Positions 24,695-34,155 of a DNA stretch of 64,000 nt are shown piece after piece. The notes below the pieces were generated by a model, which made no database searches, was not told the DNA's origin, and worked only from the letters and a program-made list of their open reading frames with translations. This DNA is from Phycisphaerales bacterium (lineage in GTDB: Bacteria > Planctomycetota > Phycisphaerae > Phycisphaerales > SM1A02). Location: the NCBI GenBank assembly GCA_009692045.1, contig SIAA01000006.1, positions 1 through 64,000 on the forward strand, in the 5' to 3' direction. How positions within the stretch are numbered: position 1 is the first letter of the stretch; every line of letters starts with the position of its first letter. The position numbers and the translations under genes were made by a program.

Positions 24695-26104
24695 ATGATT
24701 CAAGCACTTCTCAACATCTTCCGCATTCCCGAGCTGCGTAACCGCGTCTTGTTTACGCTGGGAATGCTGGTGATTTATCGCATCGGGTTCTGGATCCCGC
24801 TGGTAGGCGTGGATCAAACCGAGCTGGCAGTCGCGGCCGAGCGTGCCACCGAGAATGCCAGTGGCTTCGGTCGGCTCTTACAGTTCGCCTCGATCTTCTC
24901 CGGCGGATCTCTGCAGCAGAGCACGGTGTTCGGTCTGGGAATCATGCCTTACATCACTGCTTCCATAATCTTCCAGTTATTGCAGTCGGTATTGCCGAGC
25001 CTGCAAGAGTTGAAGAAGGAAGGCGCGCATGGCCAGCAGCAGATTCAGGAGTGGACGCGCTATCTCACCGTTGGTCTTTGCCTAGTGCAGGGAATAATGT
25101 GGCTTGGATTCATGCGCACACAGAATCTGGTGCAGCCACAGTTTCATACGGGCCCAGCGATGTTGGTCTACTACGCTGCCGGCGTAGCGGGGCTGACTGC
25201 CGGCAGCCTGTTCCTCATGTGGTTGGGCGAGCAGATCGACAAATATGGCATCGGTAACGGTGTCTCGATCATCCTCACCGCCGGAATTCTGGCTCGCATG
25301 CCCAGCGCCATCGAGTGGGTTGCTGCCAACTTCAATCCCAGCACGCAGGCGGAGGCCGGAGCGATCGGTGTTCCCCAGGTGGCGCTGCTTGCAGCAGGCT
25401 TCGTCTTTGTAGTGGCGGGTGCCATCATCATCACCGTGGCGCAGCGGCGCATCCCCATACAACAGGCGCGACATACCCGTGGCCGCAAGGTCTTTGGTGG
25501 TCAGCGTCACTACTTGCCGCTTCGACTCAACCACGCGGGCGTGATGCCCATCATCTTTGCCAGTTCCCTGATGATTTTCCCCTCCGCTGGTTTCGGCTGG
25601 CTGCAGACGCGGGCGCAGCAGGGCGGTTCGAGCGATTGGTGGATCAGCACCACCAACTTCCTCTCTCAGAACTTCCAGATGGGTGAGTATCCCTATGTGG
25701 TTGTCGAGATTCTGATGATTTACTTCTTCAGCTACTTCTGGGTAACCGTGCAACTTTCGCCAGAGGACATGGCGAAGCAGCTTCGCGATCACGGCAGTTT
25801 CATCCCGGGCTTGCGCCCAGGGCCGCGGACCGCCGAATACCTAGAGACCGTGATCGAGCGGATCACCTATGTCGGCGCCGGATTCCTCTCCCTCATCGCC
25901 ATCATTCCCACCCTTGTTTCTCAGCAGATGGGTATTCCCTTCTTCGTAGCTCAGTTCCTTGGTGGCACTGGTCTCCTCATTGTGGTGAGTGTGGCTCTCG
26001 ACATTGTGCAGCGGATCGAAGCCAACCTTCTTATGCGCAACTACTCAGGCTTCCTCTCCCACAGTGGCGATCTTGGACCTCGAATCAGATCGGCGCGCGG
26101 TTGA
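24695..26104 (+). CDS. secY: preprotein translocase subunit SecY
   Basis: 469 residues; pore of the Sec translocon in the inner membrane, ten predicted helices. Seen: PELRNRVLFTLGMLVIYRIG (TM1), SIFSGGSLQQSTVFGLGIMP (plug region), GEQIDKYGIGNGVSIILTAG, RRIPIQQARHTRGRK in the cytosolic loop, and LRPGPRTAEYLETVIERIT. ATG 24695 is chosen; the frame is open to 24632 inside rplO but that part is not conserved. map follows 2 bp later; adk, often found between them, is absent. Confidence 0.97.
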   Translation: MIQALLNIFRIPELRNRVLFTLGMLVIYRIGFWIPLVGVDQTELAVAAERATENASGFGRLLQFASIFSGGSLQQSTVFGLGIMPYITASIIFQLLQSVLPSLQELKKEGAHGQQQIQEWTRYLTVGLCLVQGIMWLGFMRTQNLVQPQFHTGPAMLVYYAAGVAGLTAGSLFLMWLGEQIDKYGIGNGVSIILTAGILARMPSAIEWVAANFNPSTQAEAGAIGVPQVALLAAGFVFVVAGAIIITVAQRRIPIQQARHTRGRKVFGGQRHYLPLRLNHAGVMPIIFASSLMIFPSAGFGWLQTRAQQGGSSDWWISTTNFLSQNFQMGEYPYVVVEILMIYFFSYFWVTVQLSPEDMAKQLRDHGSFIPGLRPGPRTAEYLETVIERITYVGAGFLSLIAIIPTLVSQQMGIPFFVAQFLGGTGLLIVVSVALDIVQRIEANLLMRNYSGFLSHSGDLGPRIRSARG

Positions 26105-26106
26105 CC

Positions 26107-27063
26107 ATGATGACCATCGGAGCCAATGTCGCCACTACAACTGCTCGCGAGCAGGCTCCCGCTGCTGCGGCGCTAACTCGCGGCGAGGTAGTACCCACCA
26201 GTCGGCGAGTTCCCCGCGCCGAGTTGCGCTCTGCCAGCGAGATCGCCGCAATGCGTGAGGCTGGACGGGTAGTTCGCATGGCGTTGGACGCGGCATCGCG
26301 CGCTGCAGTTTCCGGAGTTCGTCCTGCGGTTCTCGACTCCATCGTTGCCGGTGTACTCGCGGCCAATCGCGCCGAGCCGGTCTTTCAGGGCTGGCCCGGC
26401 GGCATCACGGCCTATCCGTCTACCTGCTGCGTGTCTGTGAATGACGCCCTTGTACATGGAATCCCTGGTGATGTTCCTCTGGTTGATGGTGATGTTGTCG
26501 CCATCGATGTGGGAGTCCGAATGCGAGATTGGTGCGCCGATGGCGCCACCACGATCATCATCGGTAAGGGCGATCGACGGGCCGAAGAACTCAGGCAGAC
26601 CTGCTCCGAATGTCTTGATCTCGCCCTTGCTTTGATCCGCCCCGGAATGCGCTGGAGTGCCGTGGCCGAGGCCATGCAATCGCATGCGGCATCGCATGGT
26701 TTCGCTTTGGCTACCGGTTTTGTGGGGCACGGAATCGGCCGCAGCCTGCACGAACTCCCCGAAGCACCATCATTTGTCACGCCTTCGCTCCATGCGCGCG
26801 ATGACTTCACCCTGCTTCCGGGCATGACTCTCGCTATCGAACCAATGCTCATCGAGCGACCTGATGAGGGTTGCGCTTGCATCGGCCGCGATGGCTGTGC
26901 TGTGGGTGTGGCCACGCGAGTGGATAGTGATGGCTGGACCGTACGCACCGTTAGCGGCGCGCGCTCGGCCCACTTTGAGCACACCATAGTCGTCCTTCCC
27001 AATGGCATCGAGGTACTTACCGCGCCGCGGTTTGGCGGCAGCGGCACTAGAGGAGTTGCCTAA
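26107..27063 (+). CDS. map: methionine aminopeptidase, type I
   Basis: 318 residues with a non-conserved N-terminal extension of about 35; removes the initiator Met from new proteins. All five metal ligands can be found: Asp in AIDVGVRMRDWCADGATT (two), His in GFVGHGIGRSLHELP, Glu in TLAIEPMLIE and Glu in SAHFEHTIVVL. CCVSVNDALVHGIPGD is the usual substrate-loop signature. Three start codons lie close together (TTG 26101, ATG 26107, ATG 26110); ATG 26107 is preferred. Confidence 0.95.
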   Translation: MMTIGANVATTTAREQAPAAAALTRGEVVPTSRRVPRAELRSASEIAAMREAGRVVRMALDAASRAAVSGVRPAVLDSIVAGVLAANRAEPVFQGWPGGITAYPSTCCVSVNDALVHGIPGDVPLVDGDVVAIDVGVRMRDWCADGATTIIIGKGDRRAEELRQTCSECLDLALALIRPGMRWSAVAEAMQSHAASHGFALATGFVGHGIGRSLHELPEAPSFVTPSLHARDDFTLLPGMTLAIEPMLIERPDEGCACIGRDGCAVGVATRVDSDGWTVRTVSGARSAHFEHTIVVLPNGIEVLTAPRFGGSGTRGVA

Positions 27064-27072
27064 AGGCCCAAC

Positions 27073-27288
27073 ATGCCCAAAGAAGACAAGATAACTCTCG
27101 AGGCAGAGGTAACCGAGGCTCTTCCTGATGCGATGTTCCGCGTCAAGTTGCCCAATGATCAGCAGATCATCGCCTATGTAAGCGGAAAGATGCGCAAGTT
27201 TTTCATCCGCATCCTTCCCGGCGACAAGGTAACGGTCGAGCTGAGTCCATATGACATGACCAAGGGTCGGATCACATTCCGCCACTAG
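27073..27288 (+). CDS. infA: translation initiation factor IF-1
   Basis: 71 residues, single OB fold that blocks the A site during initiation. Seen: [40 protein letters not shown] and [20 protein letters not shown], a canonical IF-1. Confidence 0.98.
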   Translation: MPKEDKITLEAEVTEALPDAMFRVKLPNDQQIIAYVSGKMRKFFIRILPGDKVTVELSPYDMTKGRITFRH

Positions 27289-27315
27289 AAAACAGCGATT
27301 TCAGAGGAAAGAAAC

Positions 27316-27432
27316 ATGAAAGTCCGAAGCAGTATCAAGCGTCGAACAATGGATTGCCAGATCGTGATCCGCAAGGGCAAGCGATTTGTCATCAACAAGA
27401 AGAACCCCCGTCTGAAGCAACGACAGGGTTGA
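27316..27432 (+). CDS. rpmJ: ribosomal protein L36 (bL36), zinc-free form
   Basis: 38 residues. The protein begins [20 protein letters not shown] and ends [10 protein letters not shown], the normal L36 frame and C-terminus. The Cys/His zinc-ribbon ligands of standard L36 are missing; one Cys remains. AGGAAAG lies 6-12 nt before the ATG. The position between infA and rpsM is the classical one. Confidence 0.95.
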   Translation: MKVRSSIKRRTMDCQIVIRKGKRFVINKKNPRLKQRQG

Positions 27433-27445
27433 GAGGAACCGAACC

Positions 27446-27823
27446 ATGCCACGCATTGCAGGTGTAGACATCCCCGAGAAGAAGAAGATTCTGTATTCGC
27501 TGCAGTACATCCACGGAGTTGGCGCCAAGGTTGCTGCCGACATCCTGGAGCGAACTCAGATCAGCCCCGATCGGCGCGCTGGTGACCTGAACGATCAGGA
27601 GCTGTCATCGATCGCCACCACCATCGACGAAAACTACGAGGTCGAGGGTGCCCTGCGGCGCAAGGTGCAGCAGGACATTCAACGACTCAAGGACACCAAG
27701 TCCTATCGGGGCGAGCGCCATCGCAAGGGACTGCCCGCGCGCGGTCAGCGCACCCGTACTAATGCTCGTACCCGCAAGGGCCGTAAGAAGACTGTCGCTG
27801 GTAAGAAGGGCATCAAGGGCTGA
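27446..27823 (+). CDS. rpsM: ribosomal protein S13 (uS13)
   Basis: 125 residues; 30S head, contacts tRNA and the 50S. Seen: MPRIAGVDIPEKKKILYSLQ, YIHGVGAKVAADIL, SYRGERHRKGLPARGQRTRT and NARTRKGRKKTVAGKKG at the basic C-terminus. Confidence 0.98.
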   Translation: MPRIAGVDIPEKKKILYSLQYIHGVGAKVAADILERTQISPDRRAGDLNDQELSSIATTIDENYEVEGALRRKVQQDIQRLKDTKSYRGERHRKGLPARGQRTRTNARTRKGRKKTVAGKKGIKG

Positions 27824-27844
27824 TCCAGTCCTAAGGAACAAACT

Positions 27845-28219
27845 ATGTCCACTAAGAAAAAGGTTCATAAGGGCGTTACCAAGGGCATCGTGCATGTCAC
27901 GGCCTCCTTCAACAACACGCTGGTCACAATTACTGACCTCAATGGCGAGACCCTTTGCTGGGACTCCGCAGGCAGTGTTGGCTTCAAGGGCGCGCGCAAG
28001 AGCACGCCTTTCGCTGCCAGCCGCGCTAGCGAGCGCGCTGCGGGCAAGGCCAAGCGACTTGGTATGAAAGAGGTCGATGTTCGAGTTCGCGGTGCAGGCC
28101 CCGGGCGCGAGAGCGCTGTGACTGCCCTGCAAGCGAACGGACTTCGCGTTTTGAGCGTCGAGGATCGCACACCGCTTCCCTTCAACGGCTGCCGAGCACC
28201 AAAGAAGCGCCGAGTCTAG
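27845..28219 (+). CDS. rpsK: ribosomal protein S11 (uS11)
   Basis: 124 residues; 30S platform near the E-site. Seen: [40 protein letters not shown] and [20 protein letters not shown], ending [11 protein letters not shown]. rpsD (S4), usually next in the alpha operon, is absent; a structured 116-bp spacer leads to rpoA instead. Confidence 0.98.
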   Translation: MSTKKKVHKGVTKGIVHVTASFNNTLVTITDLNGETLCWDSAGSVGFKGARKSTPFAASRASERAAGKAKRLGMKEVDVRVRGAGPGRESAVTALQANGLRVLSVEDRTPLPFNGCRAPKKRRV

Positions 28220-28231
28220 TTTTTATCGTCC

Positions 28232-28298
28232 GTCCGGCCCCACTGTAGGGGTTGTTGCGCCGCACAGCAGGGCGCATCAACATCCGATCGGGGCGGAC
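28232..28298 (+). promoter_or_regulatory. possible three-way-junction RNA upstream of rpoA
   Basis: An outer stem GTCCG (28232-28236) with CGGAC (28294-28298) encloses two hairpins. The first is CCCC (28238-28241) with GGGG (28248-28251). The second is GTTGCGCC (28254-28261) with GGCGC plus CAAC (28271-28281, small bulge). It sits 38 nt before the rpoA start, at the place where rpsD is missing. It is a candidate r-protein binding or attenuation element; no known family was matched. Confidence 0.45.
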
Positions 28299-28335
28299 AA
28301 GGTTCTTCATCAACGCTGCTGTATTGGAGATTCAC

Positions 28336-29334
28336 ATGCATATCAAATGGCGCGGACTCAATCTACCGGCGCGTGTCTCATCAGAGGCCCGATCGCTCAC
28401 CCCAACCTTTGGCCGCTTTTTGGCCGAGCCCTTCGAGCGTGGCTTCGGTACCACCGTGGGCAACGGGCTTCGTCGCATCCTGCTCTCCAGCCTCGAAGGT
28501 GCCGCACCAACTTCGGTGCGAATCTCCGGCGTGGAGCACGAGTTCTCCGTGATCAGCGGTGTTCTGGAAGATGTCACCGACCTCATCCTCAATATCAAGG
28601 GGCTCATCGTGGAGATGGATGGCGAGGATGCCAAGATTCTGAATCTTTCCGTGCAGGGTCCCTGCGATGTAACCGCTTCCAGTTTTGAGGGCGACGCCAG
28701 TGTTCGCATCATCAATGGGACGCACCACATCGCCAAGGTCACTGACAAGGTGAAGTTGGAAATCAGCATCACCGTGGAGCGTGGTCGGGGCTATCGCCCC
28801 GCCAGCGAGGCATATTCGGGCGGGCAAGAGCAGATCGTCGGGCAGATTCCCATTGACGCCATCTTCTCGCCCGTACAGCGAGTCCGATTCCGAGTCGAGG
28901 ACACTCGTATCGGTCAACGCACCAACTATGACAAGTTGGTGATGGACATCTGGACCAACGGCACCGTGACTCCCGAACTGGCTCTTGTCGAGTCCGCCAA
29001 GATCTTGCGCAAGCACCTCAATCCCTTTGTCATGTATGACAGCGCGGGTGATGAGGTCGCTAACGCCGGTATCGCGGCGGAGCAGGATGCCGATGCTGAC
29101 ATGGAGCGAAAGTTGACAATGCAGGTCGCTTTCCTGGACCTGGGAGTTCGTGCCAGCAACTGCCTTGAGTCAGCCGGGGTTCGCACAGTTGCCGAACTTA
29201 TTGCCTACACCGAGGACGAACTGCTCGCTCTGCGCGCATTCGGTAAGACCTCACTTCGTGAAGTTCAGGGGCGTCTCGAGGAGCTCGGACTCGCTCTGGC
29301 AACTCAGTCAACATCGACTCAGGCCAAGGCCTGA
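28336..29334 (+). CDS. rpoA: DNA-directed RNA polymerase subunit alpha
   Basis: 332 residues. The N-terminal dimerisation domain shows EPFERGFGTTVGNGLRRILL and SVRISGVEHEFSVISGV. The C-terminal domain, joined by an acidic linker, shows LDLGVRASNCLESAGVRTVA and LRAFGKTSLREVQGRL, the helix-hairpin-helix that binds UP elements and activators. The ATG at 28336 gives the standard N-terminus; the frame is open upstream to 28252 through the structured spacer. Confidence 0.98.
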   Translation: MHIKWRGLNLPARVSSEARSLTPTFGRFLAEPFERGFGTTVGNGLRRILLSSLEGAAPTSVRISGVEHEFSVISGVLEDVTDLILNIKGLIVEMDGEDAKILNLSVQGPCDVTASSFEGDASVRIINGTHHIAKVTDKVKLEISITVERGRGYRPASEAYSGGQEQIVGQIPIDAIFSPVQRVRFRVEDTRIGQRTNYDKLVMDIWTNGTVTPELALVESAKILRKHLNPFVMYDSAGDEVANAGIAAEQDADADMERKLTMQVAFLDLGVRASNCLESAGVRTVAELIAYTEDELLALRAFGKTSLREVQGRLEELGLALATQSTSTQAKA

Positions 29335-29352
29335 GGTCGGAAGGGATACACC

Positions 29353-29943
29353 ATGCGCCATCGCGTTGCCGGAACTCAACTTTCAATCACCAGCGCTCAT
29401 CGACGCGCCATGATGCGGAACCTCGCCGCCGGGCTCTTCGAGCACGGGCAGATCACGACCACACTTCCCAAAGCAAAGGCTGTTCAGCCCTTTATTGAGA
29501 AGTTGATCACTCTCGCCCGCAGCAAGACGCTTGCTAGCCGCCGCGCGCTGACCTCTCGCATCAACGACCGCTCGATTCACTCTTGGGTCGCTGATCCCAA
29601 TACCAAAGAGTCGCGAAAAAAGAGCGACTTCTGGGAGTTGCCGAAGTCGGAGGACATTGGCTTCAACCGCTACGGCGAGCTCAAGAAGTCGCCTCGGCTG
29701 ATACAGCACATCGTTTCCAAGGTTGCCACCCTGTTTGAGGGACGCGCTGGTGGTTACACCCGCATCGTCAAGCTCGACAAGCGGCGACTCGGTGATGCCA
29801 CCGATTTGGTTGTGTTGCAGTTGGTGGGGCGCGAATCGGGGTCGCAGGTAAGCGGCAACAAGAGTCGTCGTCGCAAGGCTGCCGATGCCCGCACAGCGTT
29901 TGCCGCCAAGTTGCGTAAGACGAGGGAAGAAGCAAAGGCTTAG
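29353..29943 (+). CDS. rplQ: ribosomal protein L17 (bL17), extended
   Basis: 196 residues against the usual 115-130; 50S tunnel-exit region. Seen: MRHRVAGTQLSITSAHRRAM and MRNLAAGLFEHGQITTTLPK with AKAVQPFIEKLITLAR. The extra length is an insertion (about 70-115, DPNTKESRKKSDFWELPK) and a basic C-terminal extension. Confidence 0.97.
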   Translation: MRHRVAGTQLSITSAHRRAMMRNLAAGLFEHGQITTTLPKAKAVQPFIEKLITLARSKTLASRRALTSRINDRSIHSWVADPNTKESRKKSDFWELPKSEDIGFNRYGELKKSPRLIQHIVSKVATLFEGRAGGYTRIVKLDKRRLGDATDLVVLQLVGRESGSQVSGNKSRRRKAADARTAFAAKLRKTREEAKA

Positions 29944-29964
29944 ACCTAGAGTTTCGGTTCGACG

Positions 29965-29981
29965 CACTCCAGTCTGGGGTG
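29965..29981 (+). terminator. short stem-loop after rplQ
   Basis: CACTCCA (29965-29971) pairs with TGGGGTG (29975-29981) with one G-T pair and a 3-nt loop. No U-run follows, so it may only partly terminate; pheS starts 14 bp later without an obvious Shine-Dalgarno. Confidence 0.35.
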
Positions 29982-29995
29982 ACTAGACTCCGCGC

Positions 29996-30988
29996 ATGCT
30001 GGCAGCGATCGAATCGTTACAGGTAGGGGCATTGCAGTCTCTGGCCGCTGCATCGGATGCAGCTGCGCTGGAAGCGTGGCGAGTGGTGCACTTGGGTAGT
30101 AACGGGTCCCTCAAAGCGCTGATGCTTCGCCTGAAGGAGGCGGACAAGGCTGAGAAGCCGGCGCTGGGCAAGCGGCTGAACGAACTCAAGTCGGGGATGG
30201 AGGCTGCTTTCGAGATGCGGCGAGTAGCGGTAGGTAGCGCCAAAGTCGAGTGTCCTCTTGATCTGACCGAGCCAGGCACCGCGCCAGTCGATGGACGCAG
30301 GCATGTGCTGACGCGCACCATTGATGAGATAACCGAGGTGTTCGCCCGCATGGGATTCTCGGTGGTCGAAGGACCCGAGGTCGAAGATGAGTGGCACAAC
30401 TTCACTGCGCTCAACATTCCCGAGGGGCATCCTGCCCGCGAGCGCACTGACAACTATTACATGGCCCAGCAGGCCGGCACTCGTCGCCTGCTGCGCACTC
30501 AGACATCGACCGTGCAGATTCGGGCGATGGAGGTGATGAAGCCTCCTCTCAAGGTGTGCGCCGTCGGCCGTGTCTACCGACCTGATACTCACGATGCCAC
30601 TCACTACTCCATGTTTCACCAGATCGAGGGTCTGTTCGTTGACCGCGATGTGACGATGGTGGATCTGAAGACCACGCTGCTCCAGTTCGCTCGGGCCTAC
30701 TTCGGAGCCGAGGCTGAAGTAAGGATGCGACCAAGCTTCTTCCCCTTTACAGAACCGAGCGCCGAAGTAGATATGAAGATGCCGGTGAAGGGTGAATGGA
30801 AGTGGGTCGAACTAGGTGGTTGCGGGATGGTTGATCCCAATGTGTTCAAGGCGGTCGGGATTGATCCCGAGCAGTGGAGCGGATTCGCCTTTGGTCTGGG
30901 GGTAGAGCGTATTGCCATGCGCAAGTACGGCATCGCTGACATTCGCTGGCTGTTCGAGAACGACCTCAGATTCCTGCGCCAGTTCTAG
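29996..30988 (+). CDS. pheS: phenylalanyl-tRNA synthetase alpha subunit
   Basis: 330 residues. An N-terminal coiled-coil region (about 1-85) leads to the class II catalytic core with EITEVFARMGFSVVEGPEVE, motif 2 around HSMFHQIEG-like YSMFHQIEGLFVDRDVTMVD, FPFTEPSAEVDM, and motif 3 AFGLGVERIAMRKYGI. pheT does not follow; the convergent arg operon ends 22 bp away, so the beta subunit must be elsewhere. Confidence 0.96.
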   Translation: MLAAIESLQVGALQSLAAASDAAALEAWRVVHLGSNGSLKALMLRLKEADKAEKPALGKRLNELKSGMEAAFEMRRVAVGSAKVECPLDLTEPGTAPVDGRRHVLTRTIDEITEVFARMGFSVVEGPEVEDEWHNFTALNIPEGHPARERTDNYYMAQQAGTRRLLRTQTSTVQIRAMEVMKPPLKVCAVGRVYRPDTHDATHYSMFHQIEGLFVDRDVTMVDLKTTLLQFARAYFGAEAEVRMRPSFFPFTEPSAEVDMKMPVKGEWKWVELGGCGMVDPNVFKAVGIDPEQWSGFAFGLGVERIAMRKYGIADIRWLFENDLRFLRQF

Positions 30989-31010
30989 GCTGCGGTGGGA
31001 ATGCCGAGAC

Positions 31011-32279
31011 TCAGGTGGTGTACTCAGCGTTGATCTCGACATAACGCTTGGTCAGTCCGCAGGAGTAGAAGTGGTCCTCGGCCTCACCCTGGCCGAGATC
31101 GATTGCGATGTGCACCACATCCTGCCTGAAGGCTTCGCTGCGTGCCTCAAGCGAACTCGATGCCGGTGCACCCGCGGCGAACAGGGGTACGCCGCCAGCG
31201 CTGATCCTGATGGAGTCCATGTCCAGCGCCACCCCGGCGCGTCCGACTGCCGCGAGGATGCGGCCCCAGTTGGGATCACCGCCCGTGACGGCAGTTCGCA
31301 CCAGCAGGCTCATGGCGACGGTACGCGCCACTTGCAGAGCATCCTCGCAGGTTGCGGCGCGGGTCACCCGCACCTCGATCCCGCGCTCGAATCCCTCGCC
31401 GTCCTGAACAACCATAAGTGCCAGCTCGCGCGCGACCTCGTGCATCGCTTGTTCAATGAGGTGGTGAGGACACTCTCCGGCGGCCCCGGAGGCGAGCGCG
31501 AAGATGGAATCATTCGTGGAAGTGTCACCATCGACGCTGATGCGGTGAAATGACTGTTCGGTCGCGCGGCGCAGCATCGCCTCGAGGGCAGGGGGCTCCA
31601 CAGCGGCATCAGTGAGGACCACGCTGATCATCGTTGCCATGTTGGGGTGAATCATGCCCGCGCCCTTGGCAACGCCCGACACCGTGAAGGTAACAACAGG
31701 GGAGTCTGCAGCTGTGGATGCCGGCACGCGCACGAGGCGAAATGCCGTTTTCATCCGGGTGTCTGTAGTCATGATCGCTCGAGCGAATGGCTCGGCATCT
31801 GCGTCTTGCAAGGCAGAGTCCAAAGCATCAAGCGCGGCGACGATCTTGTTCGAGGGCAGCTGCACACCGATCACTCCCGTGGAGTTGATCAGTATCGACT
31901 CAGGAGCACAGGCGAGTAGGCGCGAGAGGGCATGAATCGTCTCATCGCAGCGCTGTAAGCCCTCGGGGCCGGTTGCGGCATTGGCACATCCAGAGTTGAC
32001 TAGCAGCGCCATGGCGTGACCGCGACTTCGCAGCAGATGGTCGCGCGAAACTCGAATCGGTGCGGCCGCCGCAAGATTTGTCGTAAACAGAGCGGCTGCG
32101 GTGGCTCCATGCGGCGCGACAATCAAACCCAGATCGGTTGCCCCCGACTTCTTGATCCCAGCGCTTACCCCCGCGCAGCGGAAACCGCGGGGAAGGGGGC
32201 ACGAGTGCGGTGCAGGCGAAGCAGGGCTGGCTGACGCGAGCTCGGCGAATCCCGGCTCGGAAGTGTTAGCGCCCGCCAC
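31011..32279 (-). CDS. argJ: glutamate N-acetyltransferase / amino-acid N-acetyltransferase
   Basis: 422 residues. It recycles the acetyl group from N-acetylornithine to glutamate and, in bifunctional forms, also makes N-acetylglutamate from acetyl-CoA. Seen: the self-cleavage site region VAKGAGMIHPNMATMISVVL, LLVNSGCANAATG, STGVIGVQLP and NWGRILAAVGRAG. It is the last gene of the operon and overlaps argH by 14 bp. With an acetyltransferase domain fused to ArgH, it may only need the recycling activity. Confidence 0.95.
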   Translation of the reverse strand: MAGANTSEPGFAELASASPASPAPHSCPLPRGFRCAGVSAGIKKSGATDLGLIVAPHGATAAALFTTNLAAAAPIRVSRDHLLRSRGHAMALLVNSGCANAATGPEGLQRCDETIHALSRLLACAPESILINSTGVIGVQLPSNKIVAALDALDSALQDADAEPFARAIMTTDTRMKTAFRLVRVPASTAADSPVVTFTVSGVAKGAGMIHPNMATMISVVLTDAAVEPPALEAMLRRATEQSFHRISVDGDTSTNDSIFALASGAAGECPHHLIEQAMHEVARELALMVVQDGEGFERGIEVRVTRAATCEDALQVARTVAMSLLVRTAVTGGDPNWGRILAAVGRAGVALDMDSIRISAGGVPLFAAGAPASSSLEARSEAFRQDVVHIAIDLGQGEAEDHFYSCGLTKRYVEINAEYTT

Positions 32280-34155
32280 TACTTCCCCTCTCCGAGAGAG
32301 TGTCGAGCACCATTGCTGTCTCGTCGCAGCAGGTGTTACGCGGGCACTTGGCGCAGTCCTTCAGCACCTTTTCGGGGAGGCTGTTTACGCTCACTTGGGT
32401 GAATCCGCAGCCGTCAAAGAACTTGGGAGCGCGCGTGAGTACGAACACCTTGGGGATCTTCAGCTTGGCGGCCCAATCGACAAAATATCTAACCATTTTT
32501 GAGCCGACTCCGTGACCGTGATGGGCAGGGTCAATGCCGAGAGATCGAATCTCTGCAAGTTGCGGGGTGTAGATAAGCAGCGATCCGCAACCAACGACCC
32601 TGTTGTCACGAACAGCGACGGCGAACTCGCTCAAGCACTCGAGAATCTCCTCGCGGGAGCGCGGGAGGTTTTCGCCCCGGGCAGCCCACAGCTCCACCAG
32701 CGCAACTATGCCATCGAGATCGTCCATGCGAGCATGGCGAAGGGTGATGCCGCCCAATGGCGTGGTGAGTCGGCGTTGACCAAGGCGCTTGCGCTGCGCC
32801 GCCACCGTAGCCGCGACGCGATTGGGGGCAGTTCCTCCGGCAACATCACGAACTCTAAGGGCGCTGTCGATGGTGAGCGCCGTGTAAACATCATGGGTGA
32901 TGCTTGGTTCGATCGCCGCCATCTGCTCGACAGTGAGCTCTTCCAGTGCCTTTCGTTGCTGGATCGCTTCCCGAACGAGGCGGCCAACCGTGTGGTGAGC
33001 CTGACGAAAGGGCACGCCCTTGCCAACGAGGTAATCAGCTAGCTCGGTGGCATTGGCATAGCCACCGATGGCGGCAGCTCTTGCCCGATCTCTATTGACG
33101 ACGAGGCCATCAAGAACGATGGGCACCATGCGCAAGCACAGCGAGAGGTGTTCCATGGAGTCAAACAGCGGCTCCTTGTCCTCCTGCAAGTCTTTGTTGT
33201 AGGCCAGCGGCAACCCTTTGATGGTGACGAGCAAAGAGACGAGATTGCCGATTTGGCGACCGGTCTTGCCGCGGATCAGTTCGAGCGCGTCTGGGTTTTT
33301 CTTCTGCGGCATCAGACTCGAACCGCTGGTGACCGCCTCGGAAAGTTCGATCAGTCCCGCCTCGCCCGTGGTGTAGAAGATGAGATCTTCGGCGAAGCGC
33401 GAGAGATGAATCGCGCACAGACTCGCCGCAGAGAGTGACTCCACCACAAAGTCGCGATCACTGACCGCATCCAGACTGTTGGCCGAAGCCGAGGCAAACC
33501 CCATGCTCTCAGCGAGAGCCACGCGATCGATGGGGTAGGCAGTTCCCGCGAGGGCGCCGGAACCCAGAGGGCTCACGTTGGTTCTGCGGGCGCAATCGCT
33601 GAGGCGGTCCGCATCGCGGGCCAGCATCTCGACATATGCCAGACACCAATGGGCAAAGAGAATCGGCTGCGCCCGCTGCAAATGGGTGTAGCCGGGGAAC
33701 ACGGTGTCGCGCTCCCGCTCCGCCAGCCTCAGAAACGCTTCGATGGCAGCTTCGATCTCGCCGCGCCGCGCCGTCAGCTCCTTGCCGGTCCACAGGCGCA
33801 GGTCGGTTGAAACCTGATCGTTGCGGCTCCGACCCGTGTGCAGTTTCTTCCCCAAGTCTCCCACGCGCGCAACAAGTTCTCGTTCGACCCAGGAGTGAAC
33901 ATCCTCATCAGTAGCAGTTGTCAGCAAGTCGGGATTTGCTCGAGCGTGATCCCCAACCGCCTTCAAAGCGTCTACCAATCGCTCGTGTTCTGCCGCAGTA
34001 AGCACCTTGCCCCGCAGCAGCGCACCTGCCCAAGCTACCGAGCCCTCGATGTCTTCGTGGACCAGAGTCCTATCGAATGGCAAGGAGTCGTTGAACTTCT
34101 TGAAGAGTGGATCACTCGCCTGCGAGAATCGCCCTGACCATACCGCCGTTGTCAT
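32266..34155 (-). CDS. argH: argininosuccinate lyase fused to a GNAT acetyltransferase (ArgH-ArgA type)
   Basis: 629 residues in one frame. Residues 1 to about 465 are argininosuccinate lyase, the last step of arginine synthesis, with [31 protein letters not shown] and the signature [20 protein letters not shown]. After a short linker, about 475-620 is a GNAT domain ([40 protein letters not shown]) with a Cys-rich end ([15 protein letters not shown]). This matches the short N-acetylglutamate synthase known fused to ArgH in some marine gammaproteobacteria. The protein would thus catalyse the first and last steps of the pathway. It overlaps argG by 4 bp (ATGA). Confidence 0.93.
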   Translation of the reverse strand: MTTAVWSGRFSQASDPLFKKFNDSLPFDRTLVHEDIEGSVAWAGALLRGKVLTAAEHERLVDALKAVGDHARANPDLLTTATDEDVHSWVERELVARVGDLGKKLHTGRSRNDQVSTDLRLWTGKELTARRGEIEAAIEAFLRLAERERDTVFPGYTHLQRAQPILFAHWCLAYVEMLARDADRLSDCARRTNVSPLGSGALAGTAYPIDRVALAESMGFASASANSLDAVSDRDFVVESLSAASLCAIHLSRFAEDLIFYTTGEAGLIELSEAVTSGSSLMPQKKNPDALELIRGKTGRQIGNLVSLLVTIKGLPLAYNKDLQEDKEPLFDSMEHLSLCLRMVPIVLDGLVVNRDRARAAAIGGYANATELADYLVGKGVPFRQAHHTVGRLVREAIQQRKALEELTVEQMAAIEPSITHDVYTALTIDSALRVRDVAGGTAPNRVAATVAAQRKRLGQRRLTTPLGGITLRHARMDDLDGIVALVELWAARGENLPRSREEILECLSEFAVAVRDNRVVGCGSLLIYTPQLAEIRSLGIDPAHHGHGVGSKMVRYFVDWAAKLKIPKVFVLTRAPKFFDGCGFTQVSVNSLPEKVLKDCAKCPRNTCCDETAMVLDTLSERGSSGGR

